A stretch of DNA of 64,000 nucleotides from Lactobacillus gasseri ATCC 33323 = JCM 1131 (GTDB lineage: Bacteria > Bacillota > Bacilli > Lactobacillales > Lactobacillaceae). The notes beneath the pieces are model-generated. The model made no database searches. It was not told the DNA's origin and worked only from the letters and a program-made list of their open reading frames with translations. Positions 25,621 through 35,318 of this stretch are shown one piece after another (position 1 is the first letter of the stretch; the number at the start of each line of letters is the position of its first letter). The position numbers and the translations under genes are program-made. The stretch covers positions 372,001-436,000 of the forward strand of contig NC_008530.1 of assembly GCF_000014425.1 (NCBI RefSeq), read 5' to 3'.

Positions 25621-28583
25621 ATGAAGAACAAAGATAAATTATTATATGTATCCGCAGCTGTGCTAGCTGCTGGATCTGTAGCCGGTGTTAAGACTACAAC
25701 TGTTAAGGCTGCTGAAGTAAAGCAAGCTAATGTTAATGCTAATAGCAAGCTAGACTTAAATAAAGCTTCGCAAGAAAAGCAAGCAGCAGCTCAAGACAAG
25801 ACTGCACAAGGTCAAATCAAGCAAGATACTGCAACTGTTCAAAATACGCAAGATCAAATTAAACAAGATCAAGCAGCTAAGACGCAAGCAGAAACTGCTA
25901 AAACTGAAGCTCAAAATACTTTGCCAGCTAAACAAGAAGCAGTTTCAAGTGCTCAAACTAAGTTAGATCAAGCAAAGAATGATTTAACTCAAACTCAAGC
26001 TCAAAATAAAGATTTGCATGCGCAATATGATACTACTACTGAAAATGCAGTACATACTGCTCAAGAAGCAGAAAAGAAGTTAGATCAAAAAGTTAATGAC
26101 TTAACTGGTCAAGTTCAAACTGCTCAAAATAAGCAAACTGATTTGCTTAACCAAAGAACTAGCGCTGAAAGTGAAATTAAGACTAATACTGAGACTCTTA
26201 ACAATGTTAATGAGCAATTAAATAAGGCTCAAGCAGATAGTGCTCAAGCCCAAAAGCATTTTGACGCAGTACAAAAAGCTTACGCACCTATCCAAAATGA
26301 ATATAATGCTAAGAAGGCAAATGCTGAAAAAGCAGCAACCAATTTGAAGCAAAATGAGACTGATTTAGCTCAAAGTCAAAAGCAATTAACTGATTTGCAA
26401 ACTAAGAACAATGATTTAGCTAAGACTGTTAATGACACTCAAGGTCAATTGGACAATGCTAATAAAGATCTAGCTAACGCTAAGACTGATGTAAGTCAAA
26501 GTCAAACTAAGTTGAATGATGTTCAAAATCAAAGTAATGATATTAACGGTAAGTTAACTAATGCTATTGTTAAACGAGATCAAGCAAAGAGTGCCTTAGA
26601 TTCACAAAGTGAAAATCAAACTAAGATTATTATCACACCTGAATTTAATAAAGCATTTCATAAGTGGAATGATAATCATGATCCAAATTACGTACAATGG
26701 ACTCCTGAAAATGATGCTGAAATGGTCAAAGAATTAGGTGCGTTATCAAAACAAGAAGCAGAAATGAATCATTTCGAACATAATGCGAAAGATAAAGAAC
26801 AAAAGATTGATATGATGCATTTGACTTATGAACAACGCTTAGAAGCTAATAAATTTGGTATTAATTTGGTTAATCAAATCCGTACCCAAATGGGTAAAAA
26901 GCCAGTGAAGTTGACAGTCGGATCATTAAAATATGCTAATGATGTGGCTAAGTATTATGAAGCAGACCATCCAAAAGATTCGTTTTCTAACGGTAATGTT
27001 GATGGAAGTCACCCAGGTCATGATACAAAGGCAATTAATAAAGCCTTGGTTGAAAACGGCGTGAAGCCTGGTATGGGGGGGGAGAAGCCGGCTACTATGG
27101 TGTTTGGTATGGTGATGACCTATACGGACATTCTACAGCATATATTAACAATATGGACGATTTGAAGCATGAGATATATAATGCTGTTACACGTTGGATG
27201 TTCAATTATGAGCAAGGTGAATGGGAACATGCATCAATTGTTGTAAGTATGCAATTATGGGACAATACAAATTATAAAAATCATAATGAAGAAGATCCAA
27301 CCTATTTTGGTTTTGCTATTATGGCAAATGGACCATATAATGGCAATGGCGATCTAGGAATCAATTTGGAAACTATTGTAGACAATACTATTCCTGGAAA
27401 TCCGTTATCTCATCCAATTGACTACAATAAGTTCAATGTCAAAGATGTAATTCCTACTGATACTGATAATTCACAAGCTGGACAAGTTTATGCAGCTGCA
27501 CAAAATGAAGTAAATAATTTGCAAGGCCAAAAGAACAGCTTAGATGGTCAAATCAAGTCATTACACGATCATCTTGCTCAATCTCAAAATCGAGTAAATG
27601 ATTTAACTAAGACTATTAATGATTTGTCTACTAAATTATCTAACGCTAAAACTGAACAAGCTACTGTTCAAGGCCAAATTGGTCAAGTATCTAAGCACGT
27701 TGATGAATTAAAGGCTGCACAACCTGCATTAGTTCAAGCAAGAGATAATACTGCTAAAGCTTTAGCTGATTACGAACAAACACATGCTACTGTACTTAAC
27801 GACTACAATAGTGCTAAGTCACAATTAGACCAAGCTAACAACAAGCTTCAATCCGCTACTAAGGCTAAGGATGAAGCCGAGAAAGTTCTCAACCAAAATA
27901 AAGCTAAATTAGCTAATATCAATCAAGAATTAGCTGCTGTTAAGGCACAATTAGCTGACTTAACAACTAAGCTATCAGACGCTAAGTCCTCCCAAACAAG
28001 CGCTAAAGCTAACTTAGAAAAGGCACAAGCTGATTACGATAACTACGTAAATACTCATAAAGACTTGATTGATAGTATTGCTAAGTCTGATAAAGAATTG
28101 GCTGCTAAGAAAGAAGCAGTACGTGTTGCTCAATCAGCTTATGACAAGGCTAGTCAAGAATACGAAGCTGCTAAGAAGGAAGCTGACAAGTTAGCTAATA
28201 AGGTTAAAGACTTAGATCAATCAATTACTAAGTCACAAGAGACTATCAAGTCACTTACTAACAGAATTGCTTCAAATACTCAAATTATCGAAAACAACAA
28301 GCAAGTTCACGCACAAGCTGCTAAATTAGCTGCACGTAAAGCCTTTGATGCTCAAATCAATAAGGCTTTAGACAATGTTGTTTATGGCACTAAGACAATT
28401 AGCCAACACACTGTTAAGGCAGCTACTGTAAAACCTGCTGTTTCAACTAAGAATACTAAACATGCATTACCACAAACTGGTGCTAACGATAAGCTAAGTC
28501 TATTTGCAGCTCTTGCAGGTTTATCATTAAGTTCAATTGGTTTAGGTTCATTAGTTTCAGATAAGAAGAGAAGACGTAATTAA
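25621..28583 (+). CDS. SEC10/PgrA-like LPxTG surface protein, frameshifted in a poly-G tract
   Basis: ATG 25621 follows GGAGG at 25608. The N-terminus is a signal peptide (KDKLLYVSAAVLAAGSVAGVKTTTVKAAEV), then a long Gln/Asn/Lys-rich coiled coil (about 35-340), a central CAP-like or SEC10/PgrA domain, a second coiled coil, and the sortase signal LPQTG with a hydrophobic helix and basic tail. In this sequence translation leaves the frame at eight G (27075-27082) and stops at 27165; the downstream frame from 27153 continues seamlessly (GEAGYYGVWYGDD) to 28583. Nine or six G would restore a protein of about 987 residues. Such proteins promote surface interaction or aggregation; the function here is inferred. 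It could be phase-OFF or a sequencing artefact. Confidence 0.85.
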
Positions 28584-28586
28584 AGT

Positions 28587-29474
28587 ATGGACGAACAAGA
28601 GGTTTTAAGGAAACTTGGATTTGAAAGTGAAGCCGAGCTTTTATCTGTCAAGCAATTAGCCAAGTATCATCCAATATATGCTACAGATTATTTTGACCTA
28701 TCAATTGATGAAAAGGAAACTAATGATTCGATTGATCGCTTATCTGTCGATAAAACGTTTTTACCAATCTTTTATTATAGTGTTTACGGAAGGATAATGA
28801 TAAGTGGTTGGCGCGCTCTTTTAAATACTGATTATAAGAATAAAGTGATTAGTATTAATACAAAGGATCATCATGAATCGTGGATAAAGGAACAACGAGA
28901 TAAAACTGATTATTTTTCTGTTGACAATGTAATGATTGATGAAAAAATTCCGGTATATTTAAACGAGCAGAAAAAAGAAATTGGTCGTTTATTTTTAAAA
29001 ATAGATCAAGGACACGTCTTAGGAAAATTTAGTAATTTACTTTCATATATCGAAAACTTTTTAGGAAATGAACAGAATATCAATAATATTGATATTTATC
29101 CACAGTTTGCACGTGCGAATAGGAATTCTAAAAAAGATCATGGACAAGTAAATTTTGAATGTATTATTACCAAACATCCAGCAACTCCTTTTTACTATGA
29201 GGCAGAGGCTATTTTTACGCATCCCTTAGATAAGATTCCAATTGGTACTAGAATTAAAATTATTACTCTTGAAAAAACAGAGGACGGTCACTATCAGAAA
29301 TCTACAGATCCTGATGCTATCTTTGAACATGTATTTATTCCTAATTGCGATTACGCAGAATCAGATCCTGCCTCAGTGCTATCTTCCGATAATACGGCTG
29401 TAGATTATCGAAATTTCTTTAAAGAAGGTGATCTAAGAGCGTTAAAGTGGAAAAATATAGATTTCCAAAAGTAA
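28587..29474 (+). CDS. Hypothetical protein following the surface protein
   Basis: 295 residues, soluble, no signal peptide or membrane helix. No family was recognised. Features seen: acidic N-terminus (MDEQEVLRKLGFESEAELLSVKQLAKYHP), and a C-terminal half with IECIITKHPATPFYYEAEAIFTHPLDKIPIGTRIKIITLEK-type beta-strand pattern. It starts only four bases after the surface-protein stop without a strong ribosome site of its own, suggesting translational coupling to the phase-variable gene. If so, its expression depends on the same poly-G state. Confidence 0.6.
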   Translation: MDEQEVLRKLGFESEAELLSVKQLAKYHPIYATDYFDLSIDEKETNDSIDRLSVDKTFLPIFYYSVYGRIMISGWRALLNTDYKNKVISINTKDHHESWIKEQRDKTDYFSVDNVMIDEKIPVYLNEQKKEIGRLFLKIDQGHVLGKFSNLLSYIENFLGNEQNINNIDIYPQFARANRNSKKDHGQVNFECIITKHPATPFYYEAEAIFTHPLDKIPIGTRIKIITLEKTEDGHYQKSTDPDAIFEHVFIPNCDYAESDPASVLSSDNTAVDYRNFFKEGDLRALKWKNIDFQK

Positions 29475-29565
29475 TGAATAACTGTGATGGTTAGTTTATA
29501 TATGATCTAACTATATACATCCTTTCTTTTATTTTAAATAACTAATACGTTAACATTTCATTAAA

Positions 29566-29597
29566 ACCAAGCAATTTCTCCATTGCTTGGTTTTTCT
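29566..29597 (+). terminator. Terminator of the surface-protein unit
   Basis: AACCAAGCAAT/ATTGCTTGGTT stem with 6-nt loop and T tail. Confidence 0.88.
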
Positions 29598-29694
29598 TAT
29601 TTCAAGTAATCCCTTCAAGCCCTTATTCTGCCGTTTAATAACATTTGTTGCTATAATGAATACGAAAGATTAAAAGTCTTGAGGAGGAATTATT

Positions 29695-30318
29695 ATGAAA
29701 GATGAAGTTCAATCTCCACAAGAAGAAGCTCCTAACACATATTGGCGCTGGTTAGTAGAATCTTGGCGTCACCCTCTAGGTCACGATCCTGCAGAGAAGT
29801 GGTATGGAGTTGTTACCTTATTAGGTGAAGATATTGTATTATTCATTGGTTTAGCTGTTGCAAGTAATTATATTGCCAACTTGTTTGGGATTACTCTTTT
29901 GCATCACGCATCAGGATTTACTTTCTGGGCAATTGTAATTCTATTTGTTGTTCAGATTATTACCATTCTTTGTTCAATGGTTGGGCACTTATTCGTATTT
30001 GGTAATACGGGCGGATTTTGGCAGTATGTCAACAAGGTTGCTCAAGTAACTAACTGGAACTTTTGGATTGTAATTTGTGCATTCTTCTTCTTAATCCTAA
30101 GTTTAAGTTCAGGTTTGCTTGGATTTGGGGAAGCATTAGTTTGGATTTTTTATGCACTGTTTTCTTTAGGTTCATTCTTGCTAGTTGTTTGTCCTGATCC
30201 CGGAACAGAAGAGATGATCCACGACCCATTCTGGGGCGCAGTAATTTATCTAGTAATGATTGCTGTCATCTATTCTATTATTTGGGGCTTGGCCTTTAGT
30301 ATTATGATTAATCTGTAG
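29695..30318 (+). CDS. Multi-span membrane protein, unknown
   Basis: 207 residues with about five hydrophobic helices after a hydrophilic N-terminus (EAPNTYWRWLVESWRHPLGHDPAEKWYG). It resembles in shape the Yip1-like/DUF6574 membrane proteins of lactobacilli, but that family call is uncertain. It has a strong GAGGAGG ribosome site, a single-gene layout and its own terminator. Confidence 0.65.
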   Translation: MKDEVQSPQEEAPNTYWRWLVESWRHPLGHDPAEKWYGVVTLLGEDIVLFIGLAVASNYIANLFGITLLHHASGFTFWAIVILFVVQIITILCSMVGHLFVFGNTGGFWQYVNKVAQVTNWNFWIVICAFFFLILSLSSGLLGFGEALVWIFYALFSLGSFLLVVCPDPGTEEMIHDPFWGAVIYLVMIAVIYSIIWGLAFSIMINL

Positions 30319-30331
30319 TATTAATTATTTA

Positions 30332-30390
30332 GTAAAAAAGATGTTGATAAATCAGCGTTTAAAGCTGATTATTCAACATCTTTTTTTGTT
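30332..30390. terminator. Bidirectional terminator
   Basis: AAAAAAGATGTTGATAAATCAGC pairs with GCTGATTATTCAACATCTTTTTT; T runs on both strands serve the converging genes. Confidence 0.88.
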
Positions 30391-30401
30391 TATTATTAAA
30401 T

Positions 30402-31775
30402 TCATTCTTCTGCATGTTTAACTTTAGGTAAGTTAGCCAACTTATGATAATCCATTTGATATCTTAAAGCTGCATAAATTGGCTTACCACCCAAAAGGTC
30501 TAAAACAAAGTAAGCAATAAAAGTAGTAATTAGCATTGGAAAAATCTGCTCAACTGAACCAACCATTTCCGTTAAAAGCGTTAGCGCAGTGAAAGGAGCC
30601 TTTTCAATAGCGCCAAAGTAAGCACACATCGAAGTGACAATAATAATGCCATAGCAGCGTTTTGGCGCGATGTTGAAGTGAATCATAAGCACAGCAAATA
30701 CAACGCCTAGAAGGGCTCCTAAGACTAGAATTGGCATGAAGATACCGCCAGGAACAGATGCCCCGTAAGAAATCATTGAGAAAATAAACCGAACAACGAA
30801 CCAAACAAGCGGTAATAGCATCAGACTTAAAGTTCCAGTCTGAATACTTTTCATAAAAATCGGATCAAATAAGCTTGAAATAAAGTCGTGTGAACCACCA
30901 AGTAAGTTAGCGTTCCATAAACCGATTGGAATTACGAGCAGAAGTGGAATAATACTATGGTAAATTGCTGGAATTTTGGTGATCTTTGCATAAACTGGTT
31001 TAAGGCTTAATAGGCAGTATTGATATAGGTAGGCAAGTAATCCTAGGACTACACCGATAATTGCTACAAACCAATAAGAAGTAAGGGGCAGTGACTTGTC
31101 TAAAGGGAGGTAGAGGCAAGGCTGGGTACCAAAGAAGCAAAGCGTCATTAGGTCAGATGACATGGCAGCAGCTAGTGCACTCAAAACTTCTTTAGGAGTG
31201 AAGTTAAAGGTTATTTCTTCTACTAGAAAAAAGACGCCAGCTAGCGGTGCAGAAAAAGCGGCGCTTAATCCAGCAGCTATTCCGCAACCTTGCAATCTTT
31301 TAAAGTCATCTGGATCAGCGTGGAAAAGATCCTCGCCAAAGGCTTGACCAACCATTGCACCCATTTGAATACAAGGGCCTTCCCGTCCTAAGAATAGACC
31401 GGGACAAATGGCTAGCAAGCCACCGACAAACTTACGCCATAGAATGCTCCACCAATTCATCTTGTTTTCGTTAAGCATTACAGCTTCAACTTGCGGCACA
31501 CCTGAACCAGTAATATTGCTTAGAACTGGTTTAATAATCTTCCCTAGAATTAGAACAATTAATAAAGTAATAATAATATAAGGAACTAGGTAAATTGGTT
31601 TTTGCCGCATTAAGGGATAGATGAAGAATAAGAACTTCATTGTGTGATCGATGATCCACCTGAAGGTACCAATAATTAATCCGGTTATGATCCCGATCAT
31701 AATTCCCTGTAAGAAAATAAAGAAGAAGTTTGATGTAAACGGCTTAGCTAAGACTTGCTTAGCAGTTTTAATCAA
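30402..31775 (-). CDS. ClC-family chloride channel or H+/Cl- antiporter
   Basis: 457 residues with the ClC ion-path motifs GSGVP (followed by QVEAV), GREGP (with the gating glutamate, followed by CIQMGAMVGQA) and GGIFMP. The gating glutamate is retained, which is compatible with an exchanger; the proton-glutamate cannot be assigned by eye. About ten to twelve helices. Bacterial members serve acid resistance or fluoride export; the SVP/GSGVP form fits chloride. Monocistronic. Confidence 0.88.
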   Translation of the reverse strand: MIKTAKQVLAKPFTSNFFFIFLQGIMIGIITGLIIGTFRWIIDHTMKFLFFIYPLMRQKPIYLVPYIIITLLIVLILGKIIKPVLSNITGSGVPQVEAVMLNENKMNWWSILWRKFVGGLLAICPGLFLGREGPCIQMGAMVGQAFGEDLFHADPDDFKRLQGCGIAAGLSAAFSAPLAGVFFLVEEITFNFTPKEVLSALAAAMSSDLMTLCFFGTQPCLYLPLDKSLPLTSYWFVAIIGVVLGLLAYLYQYCLLSLKPVYAKITKIPAIYHSIIPLLLVIPIGLWNANLLGGSHDFISSLFDPIFMKSIQTGTLSLMLLPLVWFVVRFIFSMISYGASVPGGIFMPILVLGALLGVVFAVLMIHFNIAPKRCYGIIIVTSMCAYFGAIEKAPFTALTLLTEMVGSVEQIFPMLITTFIAYFVLDLLGGKPIYAALRYQMDYHKLANLPKVKHAEE

Positions 31776-31841
31776 TTTTTTCGCCAGCTTTCTAAAAAGT
31801 ACTTGCTTAATTTAGTTTACATCAATTAGAAGTTAAACTAA

Positions 31842-31880
31842 TAAAAATAACGATAGCTGGTTGCCATCGTCGTTTTTATC
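31842..31880 (-). terminator. Terminator of the DUF3990 pair
   Basis: AAAAACGACGATGGC / GCTATCGTTATTTTT hairpin on the minus strand with T tail. Confidence 0.75.
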
Positions 31881-31884
31881 AGTA

Positions 31885-32172
31885 TTAATCTGTTGGTAAT
31901 TTATATAATTGAGGATTTTGCATTAAATAAAGTTGATTGTTGTCGACCATTATTCCTTTATGCTCTAAGTTTTCATACATTTCATAGAAATATTGCGGAT
32001 CTTCTTCATAAAAATAGTCCGGTGGAAAACATAGAAAATTATAGACTTTTGATTTTTTAAATAAATTTTTTGCTTTTTCGGTCGACATATGATCATTTGC
32101 AGCAATTAAAATACTGACTTCCTTAGTAATTGCATTAATAAATGATTCGGTTACGTATTTATTTTTCTTCAT
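31885..32172 (-). CDS. Small partner of the DUF3990 protein (DUF3791-like)
   Basis: 95 residues from ATG 32172, whose ribosome site GGAGGTG lies inside the last codons of the upstream DUF3990 gene; the two overlap by 14 bases. A longer in-frame ATG at 32187 overlaps the ribosome site and is rejected. The helical N-terminus (KYVTESFINAITKEVSILIAANDHMSTEKAKNLFKKS) and the tail (YFYEMYENLEHKGIMVDNNQLYLM) have the general form of DUF3791 proteins, which usually accompany DUF3990. The family match is by eye and tentative. Confidence 0.6.
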   Translation of the reverse strand: MKKNKYVTESFINAITKEVSILIAANDHMSTEKAKNLFKKSKVYNFLCFPPDYFYEEDPQYFYEMYENLEHKGIMVDNNQLYLMQNPQLYKLPTD

Positions 32173-32689
32173 AAAGGACACCTCCATATTTTAAACAGTT
32201 AATTGAATTTTGAGTTTTAAAGGCCCATTGGTCAGTTAAATTTTCTGGTTTAAGACGAGATATAGCTTTCTCAAAAGATATTGTACCATTAGAATATAGT
32301 GTCAATGCTTCCCAGGAATTTGCTCCATCAACTACAGGACCTATAACTAGATCATAATCTGTATTTAAAGCAAAATCGATATTCTTTCTATTTTTTATGA
32401 TATAGTTTAGCCAATCTTCGCTTACATGATCAAATATTTTGACTCTTAATGAATAGAATTGTTTTTTATCAAATACATATTTAGAAATTAAAATGTTGTA
32501 TGGATTTTGTTTTAATTTTGAAGAATTAATTTTTATTTTATGTTTGCTCCATTTTGCTGCTTGATTAATATCTGTAGTTAAGTAAAAGCCTTTACCAAAG
32601 TCATGTCTTGGTTTTCCCGCATGAATATCTGGTTTTTCTACAATAACGTCACTGCCATGGTACAAAAGATTTGGAATGGAAATTTTCAT
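32159..32689 (-). CDS. DUF3990 protein, ADP-ribosyltransferase-like fold
   Basis: 176 residues. LYHGSDVIVEKPDI (residues 9-22) and DFGKGFYLTTDINQAAKWSK (residues 30-49) are the DUF3990 hallmarks; the family has been grouped by others with ADP-ribosyltransferase folds. It contains DLVIGPVVDGANSW in the second half. Together with the overlapping small gene it looks like a two-gene unit that could be a toxin-antitoxin or modification pair. That function is inference. The AT-rich codon use differs from the GC-richer neighbours, which suggests transfer. Confidence 0.75.
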   Translation of the reverse strand: MKISIPNLLYHGSDVIVEKPDIHAGKPRHDFGKGFYLTTDINQAAKWSKHKIKINSSKLKQNPYNILISKYVFDKKQFYSLRVKIFDHVSEDWLNYIIKNRKNIDFALNTDYDLVIGPVVDGANSWEALTLYSNGTISFEKAISRLKPENLTDQWAFKTQNSINCLKYGGVLYEEK

Positions 32690-32789
32690 ACTAAGTCAAC
32701 TTTCTAAAAATATATAGAGAATAAGTTAGTCTCTATATAAATAAGTACGCAAAAAGAAGATGATTTTTTGTATGAAAATTGAATGAATA

Positions 32790-32830
32790 TAAAAACCGAA
32801 GTATCCACTTAATATGAATACTCCGGCTCT
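32790..32830 (-). terminator. Terminator of guaC
   Basis: GCCGGAGTATTC / GGATACTTCGGTTTTT on the minus strand. Confidence 0.8.
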
Positions 32831-32842
32831 CTGATTTAATTT

Positions 32843-33835
32843 TTATTTATCGCCATCAAAAATAGAAGATTTTACAATAACATAATCTACTACTCGAATT
32901 GCACTTAAGTCTTTACCGCCAGCATATGAAATAGAAGACTGTAAATCTTCTTGCATTTCACGCAAGGTATCTTTAATAGAGCCACGGTAAGGAACTAACA
33001 TTTGTTTTCCCTCAACATTACGATAGGCTCCCTTTTGAACTTCAGAAGCTGAACCCCAATATTGCTTATATCTTTTGCCATCAATTGTAATTAAGTTGCC
33101 AGGAGATTCTTCATGTCCTGCAAAAAGCGAACCGATCATTACCATTGAAGCGCCAAAACGGACAGACTTGGCAATGTCACCATTATGACGAATACCCCCG
33201 TCAGCAATCAATGGCTTTCTAGCTGCTTTAGAGCACATTCTAAGTGCTGCTAATTGCCAGCCACCTGTACCAAAACCAGTTTTTAACTTAGTGATGCAAG
33301 CGCGTCCCGGTCCAACACCAACTTTAGTTGCATCAGCTCCAGCATTTTCTAATTCACGAACTGCTTCAGGAGTTGCAATATTGCCGGCGGTTAAGAAAGT
33401 ATCGGGTAGTTTATCCTTAATGTATTTGATCATTTTAATAACGTAGTCAGAATGACCATGAGCTACGTCGATTGTAATATATTCAGGGATAATTTTTTCT
33501 TTAGCTAGGTAGTCGATAAAATCGTATTCACTATCCTTAATCCCAACAGAAATTGAAGCAAATAAGCCTTTATCATGCATCATTTTAATAAAGTTGGCGC
33601 GCTTTTCTGGATGAAAACGGTGCATTACATAGTAGTAGCCGTTTTCTGCTAACCAAATAGCTAAATCATCATCAATTACGCTCTCCATGTTGGCGGGAAC
33701 AACTGGGATCTTAAATGTTCGGCTTCCAAATTTTACGCTTGTGTCGGCCTCTTTTCGGCTCTTAATAATGCATTTATTAGGTACAAGTTGGATATCATCA
33801 TAATCAAAGGCTTCCATACTAAAGTAATTGCTCAT
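32843..33835 (-). CDS. guaC: GMP reductase
   Basis: 330 residues of the IMPDH/GMPR barrel. The catalytic loop [25 protein letters not shown] contains the reactive cysteine, and the start [25 protein letters not shown] and the C-terminal [28 protein letters not shown] identify GuaC2-type GMP reductase rather than IMP dehydrogenase (no CBS pair). It converts GMP to IMP with NADPH, which feeds purA on the opposite strand. Confidence 0.95.
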   Translation of the reverse strand: MSNYFSMEAFDYDDIQLVPNKCIIKSRKEADTSVKFGSRTFKIPVVPANMESVIDDDLAIWLAENGYYYVMHRFHPEKRANFIKMMHDKGLFASISVGIKDSEYDFIDYLAKEKIIPEYITIDVAHGHSDYVIKMIKYIKDKLPDTFLTAGNIATPEAVRELENAGADATKVGVGPGRACITKLKTGFGTGGWQLAALRMCSKAARKPLIADGGIRHNGDIAKSVRFGASMVMIGSLFAGHEESPGNLITIDGKRYKQYWGSASEVQKGAYRNVEGKQMLVPYRGSIKDTLREMQEDLQSSISYAGGKDLSAIRVVDYVIVKSSIFDGDK

Positions 33836-33872
33836 CTAATTTACCTCGTGCTTTTTAAAAACTACATGAGTT

Positions 33873-33901
33873 AATATACGGGGGTTATGAGGTAAAGTCA
33901 A
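33873..33901 (-). promoter_or_regulatory. Promoter of guaC
   Basis: On the minus strand: -35 TTGACT (33901-33896), exact 17-nt spacer, -10 TATATT (33878-33873). Confidence 0.75.
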
Positions 33902-33937
33902 GAGCAAAAATGAATGTTTATTTTGCTAATTATTAAA

Positions 33938-33950
33938 AATGTTCGGAAAT
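33938..33950. promoter_or_regulatory. PurBox (PurR binding site) between guaC and purA
   Basis: The minus strand reads ATTTCCGAACATT, a perfect match to the AWWWCCGAACWWT PurBox consensus known from lactic acid bacteria. It abuts the -35 of purA and lies between divergent promoters, so PurR could act on both genes. Whether as activator or repressor cannot be told from sequence. Confidence 0.75.
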
Positions 33951-33953
33951 TAA

Positions 33954-33982
33954 TTGACTATTAAGATATAGATTGTTAAACT
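33954..33982 (+). promoter_or_regulatory. Promoter of purA-purB
   Basis: -35 TTGACT (33954-33959), 17-nt spacer ending in TGT, extended -10 hexamer TAAACT (33977-33982). Confidence 0.7.
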
Positions 33983-34025
33983 AGTCTTCGGTTTTAAGAA
34001 AATGATTTTTATGAGGTGAAATCAA

Positions 34026-35315
34026 ATGACAGCAATAGCAGTTGTAGGTAGTCAATGGGGCGACGAAGGAAAGGGTAAAATTACCGATTTCTTAAGTAAA
34101 GATGCAGCAATGGCTGTACGTTCAAATGGTGGTAACAATGCAGGCCACACAATTGAAATTGGTGATAAGACTTTCAAGATGCGCCTAATTCCATCAGGAA
34201 TTTTTGCTGCTAAGAAGGGTGCTGTAATTGGTAATGGTGTCGTTATCAATCCAGAAGTAATGTTCGGAGAATTAGATAATCTTGAAAAAGAAGGGATCGA
34301 CATTAGTGGCTTGAAGATTTCTAATCGAGCACACGTAATTATGCCTTACCATATTTTGCAAGATACTTATCAAGAAGAAGCTAAAGGTGACAAGAAGATT
34401 GGAACTACCAAGAATGGTATTGGTCCTTGTTACATGGATAAGGCTTCAAGAATTGGTATTCGCGTTTGCGATTTACTTGAAAGAGATACTTTTGAAGAAA
34501 AGTTACGTACTAATTTAGCTGAAAAGAATGCTTTATTTACTAAGGTTTATAACAAGCCGGCTCTTAAGTTTGAAGATATTTTTGAAAAATATCTTGAATA
34601 CGGTCAAAAGATGAAGAAATACGTTACTGATACTTCAGTAGTTGTTAATGATGCTTTAGATAAGAATGAAAAAGTATTATTCGAAGGTGCGCAAGGGGTA
34701 ATGCTTGATATTGATGAAGGAACTTACCCATATGTAACTTCTTCAAACACTATTTCAGGCGGAATTGCTTCTGGTATCGGAATGGGTGCTAACCGTTTGA
34801 ATACTGTAATTGGTGTTTGCAAGGCTTACACTACTCGTGTTGGTGAAGGTCCGTTCCCAACTGAACTATTAGATGAAGTTGGCGATCGTATTCGTGAAAC
34901 TGCCCATGAATATGGTACTGTTACTGGTCGTCCACGTCGTGTTGGTTGGTTTGACTCAGTAGCTCTTCGTCACGCTAAGCGTGTTGCTGGTATCAATGCC
35001 TTAAGTTTGAACTTATTAGATGTATTTTCTGGCTTTGACAAGATTAAGATTGCTACTGCTTATGAGCTTGATGGTAAAAAGATTGACTACTACCCAGCAA
35101 GTTTAAAGGAATTATACAGATGTAAGCCTGTTTACGAAGAATTACCAGCTTGGGATGAAGATATTACTAATGTAAAGACTTGGGAAGACTTACCAGAAAA
35201 CGCTAAGAAGTTCTTGAATCGCGTTTCTGAATTAGTTGGTGTTCCTTTAGTTACTGTTTCAGTTGGTCCAGATCGTGAACAAACTATTGTTTTGAAGAAT
35301 CCTTGGGAAATGTAA
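34026..35315 (+). CDS. purA: Adenylosuccinate synthase
   Basis: 429 residues with the GDEGKGK loop (residues 12-18) and [32 protein letters not shown] is also diagnostic. It joins IMP and aspartate using GTP. It stands three bases upstream of purB; together they take IMP to AMP. A GAGGTGA ribosome site precedes the ATG. Confidence 0.97.
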   Translation: MTAIAVVGSQWGDEGKGKITDFLSKDAAMAVRSNGGNNAGHTIEIGDKTFKMRLIPSGIFAAKKGAVIGNGVVINPEVMFGELDNLEKEGIDISGLKISNRAHVIMPYHILQDTYQEEAKGDKKIGTTKNGIGPCYMDKASRIGIRVCDLLERDTFEEKLRTNLAEKNALFTKVYNKPALKFEDIFEKYLEYGQKMKKYVTDTSVVVNDALDKNEKVLFEGAQGVMLDIDEGTYPYVTSSNTISGGIASGIGMGANRLNTVIGVCKAYTTRVGEGPFPTELLDEVGDRIRETAHEYGTVTGRPRRVGWFDSVALRHAKRVAGINALSLNLLDVFSGFDKIKIATAYELDGKKIDYYPASLKELYRCKPVYEELPAWDEDITNVKTWEDLPENAKKFLNRVSELVGVPLVTVSVGPDREQTIVLKNPWEM

Positions 35316-35318
35316 TTT

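Noticed and set aside
27153-28583. Second ORF of the surface protein as a separate gene
   Set aside because: It has no ribosome site or signal peptide, starts mid-domain and continues the upstream protein after a poly-G slip.
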